From Sulfopaludibacter sp963815475 (GTDB taxonomy: Bacteria > Acidobacteriota > Terriglobia > Bryobacterales > Bryobacteraceae): a DNA stretch of 64,000 nt. Location: positions 6,572,001 to 6,636,000 of the forward strand of contig CAWFHD010000003.1 of NCBI GenBank assembly GCA_963815475.1. The letters run 5' to 3'. This document shows positions 1 to 9,600 of the stretch, piece after piece. The first letter of the stretch is position 1. Each line of letters starts with the position of its first letter. Made by a program: the position numbers and the translations under genes. The notes below the pieces were generated by a model. The model did no database searches. It saw only the letters and a list, made by a program, of their open reading frames with translations, and was not told where the DNA came from.

Positions 1-918
1 ACCGAGTTGGCGCGGCATCCGGAAGACCTCGAAACGCTCAGCGGCCGCCTGGGCCTGCATCCGCGGGCGGCGCGCGACTTCCTGGATAGCCTGGTCGCTC
101 TGGGTTTCCTCGAACGGCGGGACGGAAAATACAGCAACACGCCGGATGGCGATCTCTTCCTGGACAAGCATAAGTCTTCGTATATCGGCGGGTTGTTGGA
201 AATGGCCAACCACCGGCTGTACGGCTTCTGGGGCGATCTCACCGAAGCACTGCGCACCGGCAGGCCGCAAAACGAGGTTAAGACCGGCGGCATGCCCTTA
301 TTTGAAGGGCTCTACGCCGACCCCGCCCGGCTGAGAGAATTTCTGGGCGCCATGACCGGCATCAGCATGGGCGCCGCGCAGGCAATCGCGGCGAAGTTCC
401 CTTGGAAAAATCACGCCACCTTCGTCGATGTGGGCGCGGCGCAAGGCGGCACGTCGGCGCAGATTGCCCTGGCTCATCCTCACCTGCAGGGGACCGGCTT
501 CGACCTCCCCGAGGTCGGTCCTATCTTCGAGGAGTACGTGGAAGCCATGGGACTCTCGCAGCGTCTGCGTTTCTCGCCGGGCAGTTTCTTTGACAACCCC
601 ATCCCGCAGGCCGATGTGGTGGTCATGGGCCACATCCTGCACGATTGGGACCTCGACACAAAGCGAATGCTCCTCGGCAAAGCTTACGATGCGATCCCCA
701 GTGGCGGCGCCGTGATCGTGTATGAGAGCATCATCGACGACGACCGTTCCCAAAACGCCTTCGGATTGATGATGAGCCTGAATATGCTGGTGGAGACTCC
801 CGGAGGGTTCGACTACACAGGCGCCGACTGCCAGGGCTGGATGCGTGACGCCGGTTTCCGCGAGTCGCGCGTGGAGCATCTTGTCGGCCCCGACTCCATG
901 GTGATCGGGATCAAGTAG
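1..918 (+). CDS. O-methyltransferase, 5' end outside window
   Basis: SAM-dependent O-methyltransferase of the acetylserotonin/plant-type family (methyltransf_2 fold). The reading frame is open from base 1 and the first visible start is only a TTG at 7, so the true N-terminus lies upstream of the window. Residues 1-60 form a winged-helix dimerisation domain (LHPRAARDFLDSLVALGFLE). The catalytic Rossmann part follows: SAM-binding FVDVGAAQGG near residue 140, the acidic FDLPEV, then GHILHDWD, typical of this family's post-SAM helix, and a conserved C-terminal GFRESRVEHL. The substrate cannot be deduced. The next gene is convergent, about 255 bp away, so it gives no pathway context. Confidence 0.85.
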   Translation, partial: TELARHPEDLETLSGRLGLHPRAARDFLDSLVALGFLERRDGKYSNTPDGDLFLDKHKSSYIGGLLEMANHRLYGFWGDLTEALRTGRPQNEVKTGGMPLFEGLYADPARLREFLGAMTGISMGAAQAIAAKFPWKNHATFVDVGAAQGGTSAQIALAHPHLQGTGFDLPEVGPIFEEYVEAMGLSQRLRFSPGSFFDNPIPQADVVVMGHILHDWDLDTKRMLLGKAYDAIPSGGAVIVYESIIDDDRSQNAFGLMMSLNMLVETPGGFDYTGADCQGWMRDAGFRESRVEHLVGPDSMVIGIK

Positions 919-1173
919 TCACTGCCAACGCGGATCTCAAAACAGGCCGCTTATCCTTAAATCCGCCCGGCCCCGAAAGCTGCAATGCTACCGTATCCGT
1001 AGTAGGGAATTGCCAAACCGAATGGGGGCCGTCGCCGATTTCGGTTTGGCGGCGCGCCCGGCATCGTTCTTTGACAATTCCTGCGTCACCCGATTTCAAG
1101 TGTCGTCCGTAACTGGCTGTATCTAAAACGTTTACGCCGGTGCGCGAAATGCCGGTGGATCGTGAGTTCAGCG

Positions 1174-2415
1174 TCACCCTAACTCGCGGTCCGGGCGGAT
1201 CATCAGCCAATATAGAGGTAGAACCGCCAGCAGCATGGCCACCGCCACCACGAACGCCGGAAAGTAGGAATCGGTCCGCTGCACGATCATTCCAGTCACA
1301 ATCGGAGCCGCCACTCCCGAGATGTTTCCGGCCAGATTGAAAACGCCGATTGAGAATCCGACGTCGCCGCCGGCGCTCACCCGCTGCACCAGCGCGTAGA
1401 TATTTCCCGTCGAGAGTCCCACCAGCGATGCGCCGCCCAGCAGGATCACCGACCATGTCGTATCGGCGACCAGCCCGGCAGGAATCAACAGCAGGCTGCT
1501 TAGAAATGCTGCTGTGATAATTGCCTTCCGGCTTAGCGCTTCGTCCCATCCTGCCCGCACCAGGCGGTCGGCGATCCAGCCGCCGATCGGTTCGCCCAGT
1601 GCGAAGGTCAGGTACGGGACCACGGCGCACGCTCCCGCCGCCTGCAGTGATAGGTGCCGCTCCTTCACCAGGTATGAAGGCAGCCACGTCACCAGCAGGT
1701 AAAAGTAATAGCCGTATCCAATGTTGGTGAGGCTGATGCCGAGCAGGTTCCGATCCACGCGTCCCCATCTACTCTTCGCGGTTCCGCGCTCCACATATGC
1801 TGTGGTGTTGGCGCCGCGCGGAAACACCGCGACCCACGGAATCAGCCACAGCAGGGAAGTGAAGCCCAGAATGAAGAAGGCGTTCTTCCATCCGAACGCC
1901 ACCACCAGCGAAGCGATCAATGGGGCGCCGAAGGCCAGTCCGGCGCGCGTGCCGCAGTTCACCAGGCCGGACGCGAGGCCGCGATCCTTGGCGGGAAACA
2001 GAACGCTCACCATCTTCATACCGCCGGGAAGATAGATGGATTCGCCAATCCCGAGCAGCACGCGTAGCGCCAGCAGTGCTCCCAGGCTCCCCGCGAAACC
2101 GGTGAGCCCACACGTGAGCGACCAGAGCGCGAAACAGCCGGCATACAGCCAGCGCAGGTTCAGCCGGTCGGAGAGCCACCCGATCGGAATCTGCATCAGC
2201 GCGTACGACCAGAAGAATGCGGAAAGCAATATGCCGCGGCGCTCGGGCCCCAGATGCAGGTCGGCGCCGATCACCGGCAGAGCCACAGAAACGATCGTGC
2301 GATCGAAGTAATTGATCAGCCCGGCGATGAAGAGCATGCCTGCGATCCACCACCGGCGCCGGATCAGCACTTCGCGGGCTTGCGTCTCGAGTGCGGCTTC
2401 GGTCCCGGCGGGCAT
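1174..2415 (-). CDS. MFS transporter, ACS (anion:cation symporter)-like
   Basis: Inner-membrane major facilitator of 413 residues with about 12 hydrophobic segments. It starts with a cytoplasmic basic stretch (VLIRRRWWIAG) and a first helix containing NYFDRTIVSVALPVI, the signature of the ACS family that imports sugar acids and other organic anions. The MFS loop 2-3 motif is GWLSDRLNLR, and a second GGWIADRL lies between helices 8 and 9. The ATG at 2415 is chosen because AGGA lies 4 nt upstream; a longer open frame reaches 2502 but would overlap the divergent gene. It is divergent from a GH28-like pectinolytic gene, so import of a uronic acid or its oligomer is a reasonable inference. Substrate specificity is not visible in the sequence. 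Confidence 0.88.
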   Translation of the reverse strand: MPAGTEAALETQAREVLIRRRWWIAGMLFIAGLINYFDRTIVSVALPVIGADLHLGPERRGILLSAFFWSYALMQIPIGWLSDRLNLRWLYAGCFALWSLTCGLTGFAGSLGALLALRVLLGIGESIYLPGGMKMVSVLFPAKDRGLASGLVNCGTRAGLAFGAPLIASLVVAFGWKNAFFILGFTSLLWLIPWVAVFPRGANTTAYVERGTAKSRWGRVDRNLLGISLTNIGYGYYFYLLVTWLPSYLVKERHLSLQAAGACAVVPYLTFALGEPIGGWIADRLVRAGWDEALSRKAIITAAFLSSLLLIPAGLVADTTWSVILLGGASLVGLSTGNIYALVQRVSAGGDVGFSIGVFNLAGNISGVAAPIVTGMIVQRTDSYFPAFVVAVAMLLAVLPLYWLMIRPDRELG

Positions 2416-2492
2416 GTCGTCCTGTTGTAGCAGATTACGATGGCGGTGCGGCGCGAAGGGTGCTGTAATACGGCAAAGAGGCACAAATCGAA

Positions 2493-4148
2493 ATGAATTC
2501 ACACGATTCGGTGTCGCGCCGTGGCTGGTTGGCGGTGGCCTCGGCCGCGTCTCTCGCTACAGGTGTGGCGGCGGCCCAAGCCAACGGCGGCGCCACTCCC
2601 CTCGGCGCGCGCGTCTATAACATCGTCGATTTCGGCGCCAAGGGCGATGGCAAAACGCTCGCCACTCAGGCGCTGCAGGCGGCGATCGACGCATGCTCCA
2701 AAGATCAGGGCGGTACGGTGCTGGTTCCCGCCGGAGTCTTCGTGATCGGCACGGTGGAGATGAAGAGCAATGTCACGCTGCATATTGCCGCGCAAGGCAA
2801 ACTGCTGGGTAGCGCCGATGGCAAGCAATACCATGCCGCGGACGCGATTCCGCTGCGCGGCGACAGCACACTGAACGATGGCAACGTCGGTCTCATCTTC
2901 GGAGTCAACGCCGACAACGTGACCATCGAAGGGCCCGGAGTCATCGACGGGCAGGGCTCGCAGTTCCGCAGTCCCACGCGCGGCACGCCGCCGCCTTCCG
3001 GCCGGGGCGGGGCAGACCGTCCGTATCATCTGCTCTTCCATCGCTGCAAGAATCTGCGGATTCGCGACCTCACGCTGGTGGATTGCGCCTTCCATTCCAT
3101 CCGCGTCATCCGGAGCAGCTACGTCTGGATCGACAGCATTCACATCCATAACCGCGTCAACGGCAACAACGACGGCTTTCATTTCATCAGTGCCGAGTAC
3201 GTTCACATTTCCAATTGCGACATTCAATGCCAGGACGATGCCTGCGCGCTGTTCGGAAGCTGCAAATTCGTGACGGTCACCAACAGCACCTTCAGCACGC
3301 GCTGGTCGGTGTTCCGTTTCGCCGGGGGCAATCCGGAGAACATCACCGTCTCCAACTGCATCATCTATGAAACGTACGGCTGCCCCATCAAGATGCAGTT
3401 CGGGCCCGACGCGCAGGCGCAGAATCTTCTCTTCTCCAACCTGGTGTTGAAGGACGTCACCGGGCCGATCACGATCAGCCTGAACAATCGCCGCCGCACT
3501 CCGGTGGAGGGCGATCCCGTGCCCAAAGGCTTCGTCCGCAACATCACCTTCCAAGGCATACGCGCCACTGTGGTTGCCGAGGGTGGCCAGTATTCGGACA
3601 TCGCTTTTTCACAGAATTACCGTCCGGGCGAAACACGGCAGTGCATCGTGCTCAACGCCATCGGCGATGCTTTTATGGAGAACATCGCGCTCCACGATGT
3701 TCAGGTCACTTACGGTGGCGGCGGCACGGCGGAAGAAGCGGCCCGCGAGATGCCCCAAGTTGCCGGCGAGTATTTCGAAGTCGGCACTCCCACGGCCTAC
3801 GGCCTGTATGCGCGCGGCGTTCGCGGCCTGTCTTTGAATAACGTGCGCTTCGATGTCGCGAAGCCCGACCTGCGGCCGGCCGTGGTGCTCGATCGCGTGA
3901 GCGATGGAACCATCGGCAGTCTCAGCGCGCAAGGCAACGCGGAGGCCAAGTCGGTGCTCCGCTTCATCGAAACGCGTGACGTTCTGGTGACCTCTCCACG
4001 AGTCCTGACGCCCGCCGCCGCCTTCCTCGAAGTGGACGGAGCCGCTACCCAGGGAATCATGATCGATGGCGGAGACATATCGAAAGCCAAAACGCCGCTG
4101 GCGTTCGCGGCGGGCGCCGCCAGGAACGCTGTGAAACTGCGGGGTTGA
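2493..4148 (+). CDS. Tat-exported GH28-like polygalacturonase (right-handed beta-helix)
   Basis: Exported glycoside hydrolase of 551 residues. The N-terminus carries a Tat-type signal (SRRGWLAVASAAS) and a probable Ala-X-Ala cleavage near residue 28. The mature protein opens with VYNIVDFGAKGDG, the standard entry to the pectate-lyase/GH28 beta-helix superfamily. The GH28 catalytic motifs are partly visible: NND at about 225-227 (usual NTD) and QDD at about 247-249, followed by a cysteine-rich DDACALFGS. The region around RFAGG and IKMQ may correspond to the later motifs but does not match the canonical GHG/RIK exactly. The likely role is hydrolysis of pectin-like polyuronides outside the cytoplasm. 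It is divergent from an MFS importer with about 77 bp between start codons, suggesting a shared control region. Confidence 0.8.
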   Translation: MNSHDSVSRRGWLAVASAASLATGVAAAQANGGATPLGARVYNIVDFGAKGDGKTLATQALQAAIDACSKDQGGTVLVPAGVFVIGTVEMKSNVTLHIAAQGKLLGSADGKQYHAADAIPLRGDSTLNDGNVGLIFGVNADNVTIEGPGVIDGQGSQFRSPTRGTPPPSGRGGADRPYHLLFHRCKNLRIRDLTLVDCAFHSIRVIRSSYVWIDSIHIHNRVNGNNDGFHFISAEYVHISNCDIQCQDDACALFGSCKFVTVTNSTFSTRWSVFRFAGGNPENITVSNCIIYETYGCPIKMQFGPDAQAQNLLFSNLVLKDVTGPITISLNNRRRTPVEGDPVPKGFVRNITFQGIRATVVAEGGQYSDIAFSQNYRPGETRQCIVLNAIGDAFMENIALHDVQVTYGGGGTAEEAAREMPQVAGEYFEVGTPTAYGLYARGVRGLSLNNVRFDVAKPDLRPAVVLDRVSDGTIGSLSAQGNAEAKSVLRFIETRDVLVTSPRVLTPAAAFLEVDGAATQGIMIDGGDISKAKTPLAFAAGAARNAVKLRG

Positions 4149-4173
4149 CCGGGAAGGGCCGCTTTAGGACGGC

Positions 4174-5022
4174 TTAGGCGGTGGAGCCTGGGGCGGCCCT
4201 CAACTGATAAAACACGGAACGCATGTGGCGTTTCGATTCCAACTGGGGGCACAGCACCCCCAGCGATTCCATCGAGCCGATCACCAGGTAGCTGTCGCGC
4301 TCCATGGCTCGCTCGATTCGCGAGTACAGCGTCGCGCGGTCCTGCTCGGAGAAATAGATGGCGACGTTCCGGCAGAATATAATGTCGAACTTGCCCAGGC
4401 CGGAGAAGTCCTGCATCAGGTTCAGCTTCTTGAAAGATGCCATGCCGCGGATCTCGTCCCGAATCTGCCAACCGCCCTCCACGGGAACGAAGTGCTTGGC
4501 TCGCTGCTCCGGGGTGAGGCCGCGGGACATCTCCACCGGCGTATAGAATCCACGGCTGGCGCGGGCGACGGCCTGATCGGAAATGTCGGTGCCGAGCAGG
4601 CGAACGCCATAGCGATCCGGATCGCCCAGTAGTTCCTTGAGCAGCATCGCGATGCTGTAAATCTCCTGGCCGGTGGAGCAAGCGGCGCTCCAGATACGCA
4701 GGCGCGTGGCGCCGGACCTCGATCGCCGGTCGATCATCTCCGGGATGATCTTCGAACGCAGCAGATCGAACGGTGAAGTGTCGCGAAAGAAGAGCGTTTC
4801 CCCGGTCGTGATGGCATCCACGACGCGCCGCTCCAGCGTTCGGCTGGCATCGGACCGGGCGCGCGCGAGGAATTGTCGAAAGCTCTCGCAGCCCGCCTCT
4901 TCCGCGACACGGCCCAGCCGGCCTTCGATCAGATACGATTTGGAAGGGTCGAGCGTAATCGCGCAGATCGAGTAAATGTACTGGGCAAGCGGCGCGTATT
5001 CTTCTGGCTGGAGCCGAATCAA
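4174..5022 (-). CDS. cheR: CheR-type chemoreceptor glutamate methyltransferase
   Basis: SAM-dependent methyltransferase that methylates glutamates on chemoreceptors. The 282-residue protein has an N-terminal helical domain with TTGETLFFRD, then the SAM fold with RIWSAACSTGQEIYSIAM, LLGTDIS, and the CheR landmark FDIIFCRNVAIYF. I start it at the TTG at 5022 because this TTG overlaps the cheB stop codon (TTGA) and an AGAGGGG sequence lies 7 nt upstream; the open frame reaches 5136 but would overlap cheB heavily. It is the last gene of the seven-gene minus-strand operon. No chemoreceptor lies in the window, so its substrate must be encoded elsewhere. Confidence 0.92.
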   Translation of the reverse strand: MIRLQPEEYAPLAQYIYSICAITLDPSKSYLIEGRLGRVAEEAGCESFRQFLARARSDASRTLERRVVDAITTGETLFFRDTSPFDLLRSKIIPEMIDRRSRSGATRLRIWSAACSTGQEIYSIAMLLKELLGDPDRYGVRLLGTDISDQAVARASRGFYTPVEMSRGLTPEQRAKHFVPVEGGWQIRDEIRGMASFKKLNLMQDFSGLGKFDIIFCRNVAIYFSEQDRATLYSRIERAMERDSYLVIGSMESLGVLCPQLESKRHMRSVFYQLRAAPGSTA

Positions 5023-6130
5023 GCGCGAACCCCTCTGACCGAGCGCACGAGTGCCGGCGCGATTTCGTCCAGCGGAAGCACGGCATCGGCAAGGCCCGCG
5101 GCAATTACCTCTTTGGGCATGCCGAAAACCGTGCAAGTGGCTTCGTCCTGTGCGATCGAGACACAGCCGCCGCGCTTGAGCAGGCGCACGCCGGCGGTCC
5201 CATCGTTACCCATGCCGGTTAGAACCGCGGCTACCGCCCGGCCCGGAAAGTGAAGAGCGGCCGAGCGGAACAGATAATCGGCGGCCGGCCGGCAATTGTT
5301 CTCAGCGGGATCGTCGGTAATGCGGATCACAATTTCTCCCTGCGCGCCCGGCGTCAACTTCATTTGTCTTCCCCCGGGGCCAGGTAGACGCAGTTGGGGA
5401 GGGCCGTTTCTCCATCGGCGGCTTCCTTGACGCGAACGGAACTTTTGGCTGCGAGGCTGGCCGCCAGCGGCTGCGTAAACATCGCCGGCATATGCTGCAC
5501 CACGAAAACAGGCGCGCCGAGATCCGCTGGGAGCGCCGGCATCAGTTGCGTGAGGGCGGCTGGACCGCCGGTAGAAACAGCGATCAAAACCAGGGGCGGA
5601 CCTTGACGACGCTTCAACCCGGTCGCCGGCGGCAAAGGAAAGGACGCTGGAGGCAGCGGAATGGGCGGCGGCGGAACAGAAACCAGGTGCTGTGGCGAAC
5701 TCCTCCGCAGGGCTTTACGAATATCGCGCCGCCGGGTGAAAGCGCGAATCATGGGCGCCAATTGTCTCTGTAACGATGCGAGGTTGGAAGTCGCGTCGCG
5801 CCCTTCCGGCTTGGTAAGGAAATCGAACGCGCCCAGTTCCAGGGCGCGCATGGTCAACTCGCCGCCGTGCACGGTGCGGACACTCAGTACGATCGCTCCC
5901 GTGTCCATGCCTGCCGCGCCCATCGCCGTCAGCACTTCGATACCATCCATCTCTGGCATTTCGATGTCCAGCGTGATCAGGTCGGGCTGAAGAGATTCCA
6001 TTCGCGCCAATGCGGTCCTGCCGTTGGCGGCCGTGCCAACCACCTCCACGTCCGGTATTGCCTGCAGTGCATCCGAAACGATCCGCCGAAACAAAGCGGT
6101 GTCATCCACTACCAGTACCCTTGTGCCCAT
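5019..6130 (-). CDS. cheB: CheB receiver-methylesterase, reading frame split by one base
   Basis: Chemoreceptor glutamate methylesterase/deamidase, in two pieces. The first piece (5360-6130, 256 residues) contains the receiver domain (VLVVDD, phospho-acceptor Asp55 in LITLDIEMP, Lys108 in LTKPE), a proline-rich linker, and the start of the esterase domain with Ser186 in IAVSTGGP and His213 in VVQHMP. It stops at APGEDK. The second piece (5019-5363) begins with an ATG overlapping that stop (ATGA) and carries the rest, including the catalytic Asp in LTGMGNDGTAG. Aligned by eye to the family (APGDKHMEL in E. coli), the two pieces join with no residue gap. A single base missing from the CCCCGGGGG run near 5370-5380 explains the break. 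Alternatives are a -1 frameshift or two coupled subunits. Confidence 0.85.
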
Positions 6131-6155
6131 GTTCTTCCTCTCTGAGACGGCGGAT

Positions 6156-6614
6156 TCACTGCGAACGTGTCGCCAGAATCCGCGCCGGGTCGAGAACTGC
6201 GATCACGCGACCCGAGGTTTGGCAGACGCCTTTGAAAAACTGTTCCTGAGCCGGTGGAGTGTTGGCGGGTAGCGCCTGCCACTGGCTGGATTCCACCTCC
6301 ACGACTTCGTCCACACGATCCACCAACAGTCCAATGAATTCGTTCCGGTCCTCGATGATGAAGATCCGGCTGTTCCCATCCCCGACGGCCGGCGGATAAC
6401 CCAGCCGTAGACCGAGGTCCACTACCGTTACGATCTTGCCGCGCAAGTTCAGGATGCCGGTGACCTCCGTCGGAGCATGCCGAACCGGCGTCAAGGCGCC
6501 CAGCCGGATCACTTCCTGGATGCCCCCGGCGTCCAGCGCGCACAACGCGTCGCGCACGTAAAAGGTGGCCAGCAGCACTGTCTGCGAGCCCTCGAGCGTC
6601 TGAGTCATAGTCAT
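6156..6614 (-). CDS. cheW: CheW-like adaptor protein
   Basis: A 152-residue single-domain CheW, which couples chemoreceptors to the CheA kinase at the inner membrane. Visible family landmarks are the ALDAGGIQEVIRL strand, the GILNLRGKIVTVVDLGLRLG core around residues 53-72, and the LLVDRVDEVVEV stretch. The length is typical of CheW. It sits between cheB (25 bp downstream) and cheA (63 bp upstream) on the same strand and is almost certainly cotranscribed. CheA in this operon carries two further CheW domains of its own, so this protein is the separate adaptor. Confidence 0.9.
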   Translation of the reverse strand: MTMTQTLEGSQTVLLATFYVRDALCALDAGGIQEVIRLGALTPVRHAPTEVTGILNLRGKIVTVVDLGLRLGYPPAVGDGNSRIFIIEDRNEFIGLLVDRVDEVVEVESSQWQALPANTPPAQEQFFKGVCQTSGRVIAVLDPARILATRSQ

Positions 6615-6677
6615 TCTCCGTTATCGGATCTGGAACCGGTCCACTGTTGGGAAGAGGCCATATCGGAATCGATCCCG

Positions 6678-9600
6678 TCAGCACGCTGCCGCGGCAAGAC
6701 CTTCGACCTTCCTCTGCACCGCCTTGCGGATGCTCTCCAACAGTTCGTCCTTGTTGAGCTTGATCTGATACTCGCTGACTCCGGCCGCCATGCCTCGGGC
6801 GATCTCTTCCTCTCCCGCGAGGGAGGAGAGCGCAATCACAGGCAGGCCTGCGAAGCGATGGTCGGCGCGGATGTGACGCGTCAGGGCCAAGCCGTCCATA
6901 CGCGGCATTTCGATGTCGGTGGTCACCAGATCGATTTCCGCCGCATGTCGATCGAGAAGCTCCCAAGCGGCCTGGCCATCTTCCGCCGCCAGGACGCGGC
7001 ATCCGACGGCCTCCATCAGCCGCCGGATCTGGCCGCGGAAAAACTCGGAGTCCTCTGCCAGTAGCACGGTGGCTTGCGGTTCCGCCGATTCCAGACGCGC
7101 TGCCGGAGCGTGCGGCGAAGCGGCTTCCATCTGGGTCGCTTCCGCGAGTTCGTAAATGTCGAGAAGCAGGATGGTGCGGTCCTTATACACCGCCGAACCG
7201 GCGACGCCCTTTTGCCGCAGCGTGGCGGTGTCGATGGCGAGTGTCGTCTCCACCATGTCCAGCGGTTCGGCCGCGAGCAGTCCGAGCGGTCTGCCCATCC
7301 TTTCGAAGACGATCACCACCCACTGTTGATCGCTCGAGAGCTCGCCCACCGACGCCGCGTCGTGGAGCGAAACCAGTGGCAGGCTGGCGCCGCGGTATTG
7401 CATGGTGCGGCGTCCACCCAGATACTGAATCTGCGAGCCGAGCACTCTTTCGATGCGCGATACCTGCTCGATGGGAATGGCGCACGGTTCGCCGGGCGCA
7501 TTGTGGAACAGGAGCAGCGCGTGCAGTTCTCCGCCGGCGGCGACCTCTTCTTCCGCCTGGCCTCGGGAGATGGCTTGCGCCACGGCAGCCGTCATGCCGG
7601 CCCGCGCAGCCAATCCCGCCACGTCCAGAATCACGGCCACTCGTCCATCTCCCAGGATGGTGGCGCCCGCGTAATCGGGCAGGCCCTTGACGTGCCGGCC
7701 CAGGGGCTTGACCACGATCTCGACGGTGTCGTGCAGTTCCTCTACCGCCAAGCCGTATTGCAAGGTTCCGGCGTCCGCCACCACGACGTTCAGGGCGCTT
7801 TCCGGATCCTGACGCGGCAGCCCGAGGACATCGGCCAGATACACCAGCGGCATCAACCGGTCGCGCAGCACCAGCACATCGGCGTCCCCTACCCGGTTGG
7901 TGCGCTGTGCGATCTGGCCGGCAGGGATGCGGATCAGCTCGCTCACATTGACCTGCGGAATGGCGAACCGCTCTTTCTTCTGCGAAACCAGCAGGGAAGG
8001 AATGATGGCCAACGTCAGTGGAAGCTTGATGCGGAAGCGCGCGCCTTTGCCGGGGGCCGAATCGATTTCGATCTTTCCGCCCAGCTTATCGAGGTTGGTC
8101 TTGACCACGTCCATGCCTACGCCGCGGCCCGAAACATCACTCACTTTTTCGGCTGTAGAGACGCCAGGCAGGAAAATCAGCGCCATCTTGTCGCGGTCGG
8201 AAAGTGTCTGGAGCTGTTCGCGCGATACCAGTCCTTTGGACACAGCCGACGCGGCCACCTTATCGCCCGCCAGGCCCTTGCCGTCATCGGAAATCTCCAC
8301 CACAACCTGGCCGGCCTGATGGGAAGCCGCGAGCGTCACCGTTCCCATCGCGGGCTTGTGCGCGGCCAGACGATCCTGCGGCATTTCGATTCCGTGATCC
8401 ACCGCGTTGCGCACCATGTGGGTGAGCGGATCGCTGAGACCCTCCAAAATGGTCTTATCGATCTCGACGTCGCCGCCTTCGAGTTTGAGCTGGACGTCCT
8501 TGCCGAGAGTTTGCGCCAGATCGCGCACCAGCCGGGGGAACTTCGCGAAGAGCGATCCCACAGGCTGCATGCGGGTCAGGGTGACCACTTCCTGCAACTC
8601 CGACGTCACCAGGCTCACGCGTTGCGCGCCGGAGCGGATGCCTCTGTCATTGTTGCGCGCCAGCGATTCGTTCAATTGATTGCGGCTCAACACCAGTTCG
8701 CCCGCCAGGGTCATCAGCGAATCGAGCAGCGCTACATTCAACCGGATGGTGGCATCCGGGGGCGCGGACTTGCGGGCATCCTGCGCGGGTGCCGGAGCAG
8801 CCGGTTGCGGTGGAGGCGCGGGCGGCGGCACTGCCGGCTTGGCTAGAGCGGCGGCGGGCGGCGATGGCATTGGCGACGATGCCGACGCAGCCGCTGGAGA
8901 CTCTGCCATTGGGCGTAACTTGCCATTCTTTTCCACCAGCCACAGGCGTTCACCGGGAACGGTCACTACCTGCGAAATCAAGTCCGGCTCGAGGACCGTG
9001 GCGTATAAGACTTCCAACATCAGTTGGTTCGACGGCTCATCGTCGAGGGTGCCGGCCGATTCCAGGTCGACGACCGTCTCCAGGATGGAGCCGCATTTCA
9101 TCAAATCCTTGAAGACCTTCCAAGGCGTCTGGTTGCGCCGCTGGATGTCGTGAATGAGGTCGTATTGAATCAGGTAAATGGACTTCGCGCCCTTGCGCGC
9201 CTGGTTCAAATCGAAGGCAGAGACCTGAATGTGGCGATCGTCCGGCATGCAGACCGCGACCTGTGTTCGCACGGAGCCCTTCTGATCTTCGGGAAGATGT
9301 TCCACCGTGAGCCGGGTGAGCGCTTCGACGTAGTCTGCGATGTCGGCCTGGTTGCTCTCGCGGTGGTTTTGAATCATCTCGCGAAGCTTGTCGAACGCCA
9401 TCAGCAGCACGCTCACCACTTCCGGTGTCGGCGCCATCTGGCGCGACCGCACCATGTCGAGGGCGCTCTCGGTCTTGTGGGCCAGTTCCCGGATCTTGTT
9501 CAGGTCGAAGAATCCTGCGCCGCCCTTAATGGAGTGCGCGGCGCGAAAGACCTGGTTCACCAGTTGCTCATCGATCGCGGCGCCCGCCTGCTCGATAGCC

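Noticed and set aside
4155..4200. Rho-independent terminator between GH28 and cheR
   Set aside because: AGGGCCGC/GCGGCCCT arms exist but are about 30 bases apart and have no T tract.
3797..5104. 435-codon minus-strand frame over GH28 end and cheR
   Set aside because: Overlaps both real genes in another frame; no protein family features.
7074..8846. 590-codon plus-strand open frame
   Set aside because: Antisense to cheA, whose domains are unmistakable; the frame is an artefact of high GC and has no recognisable content.
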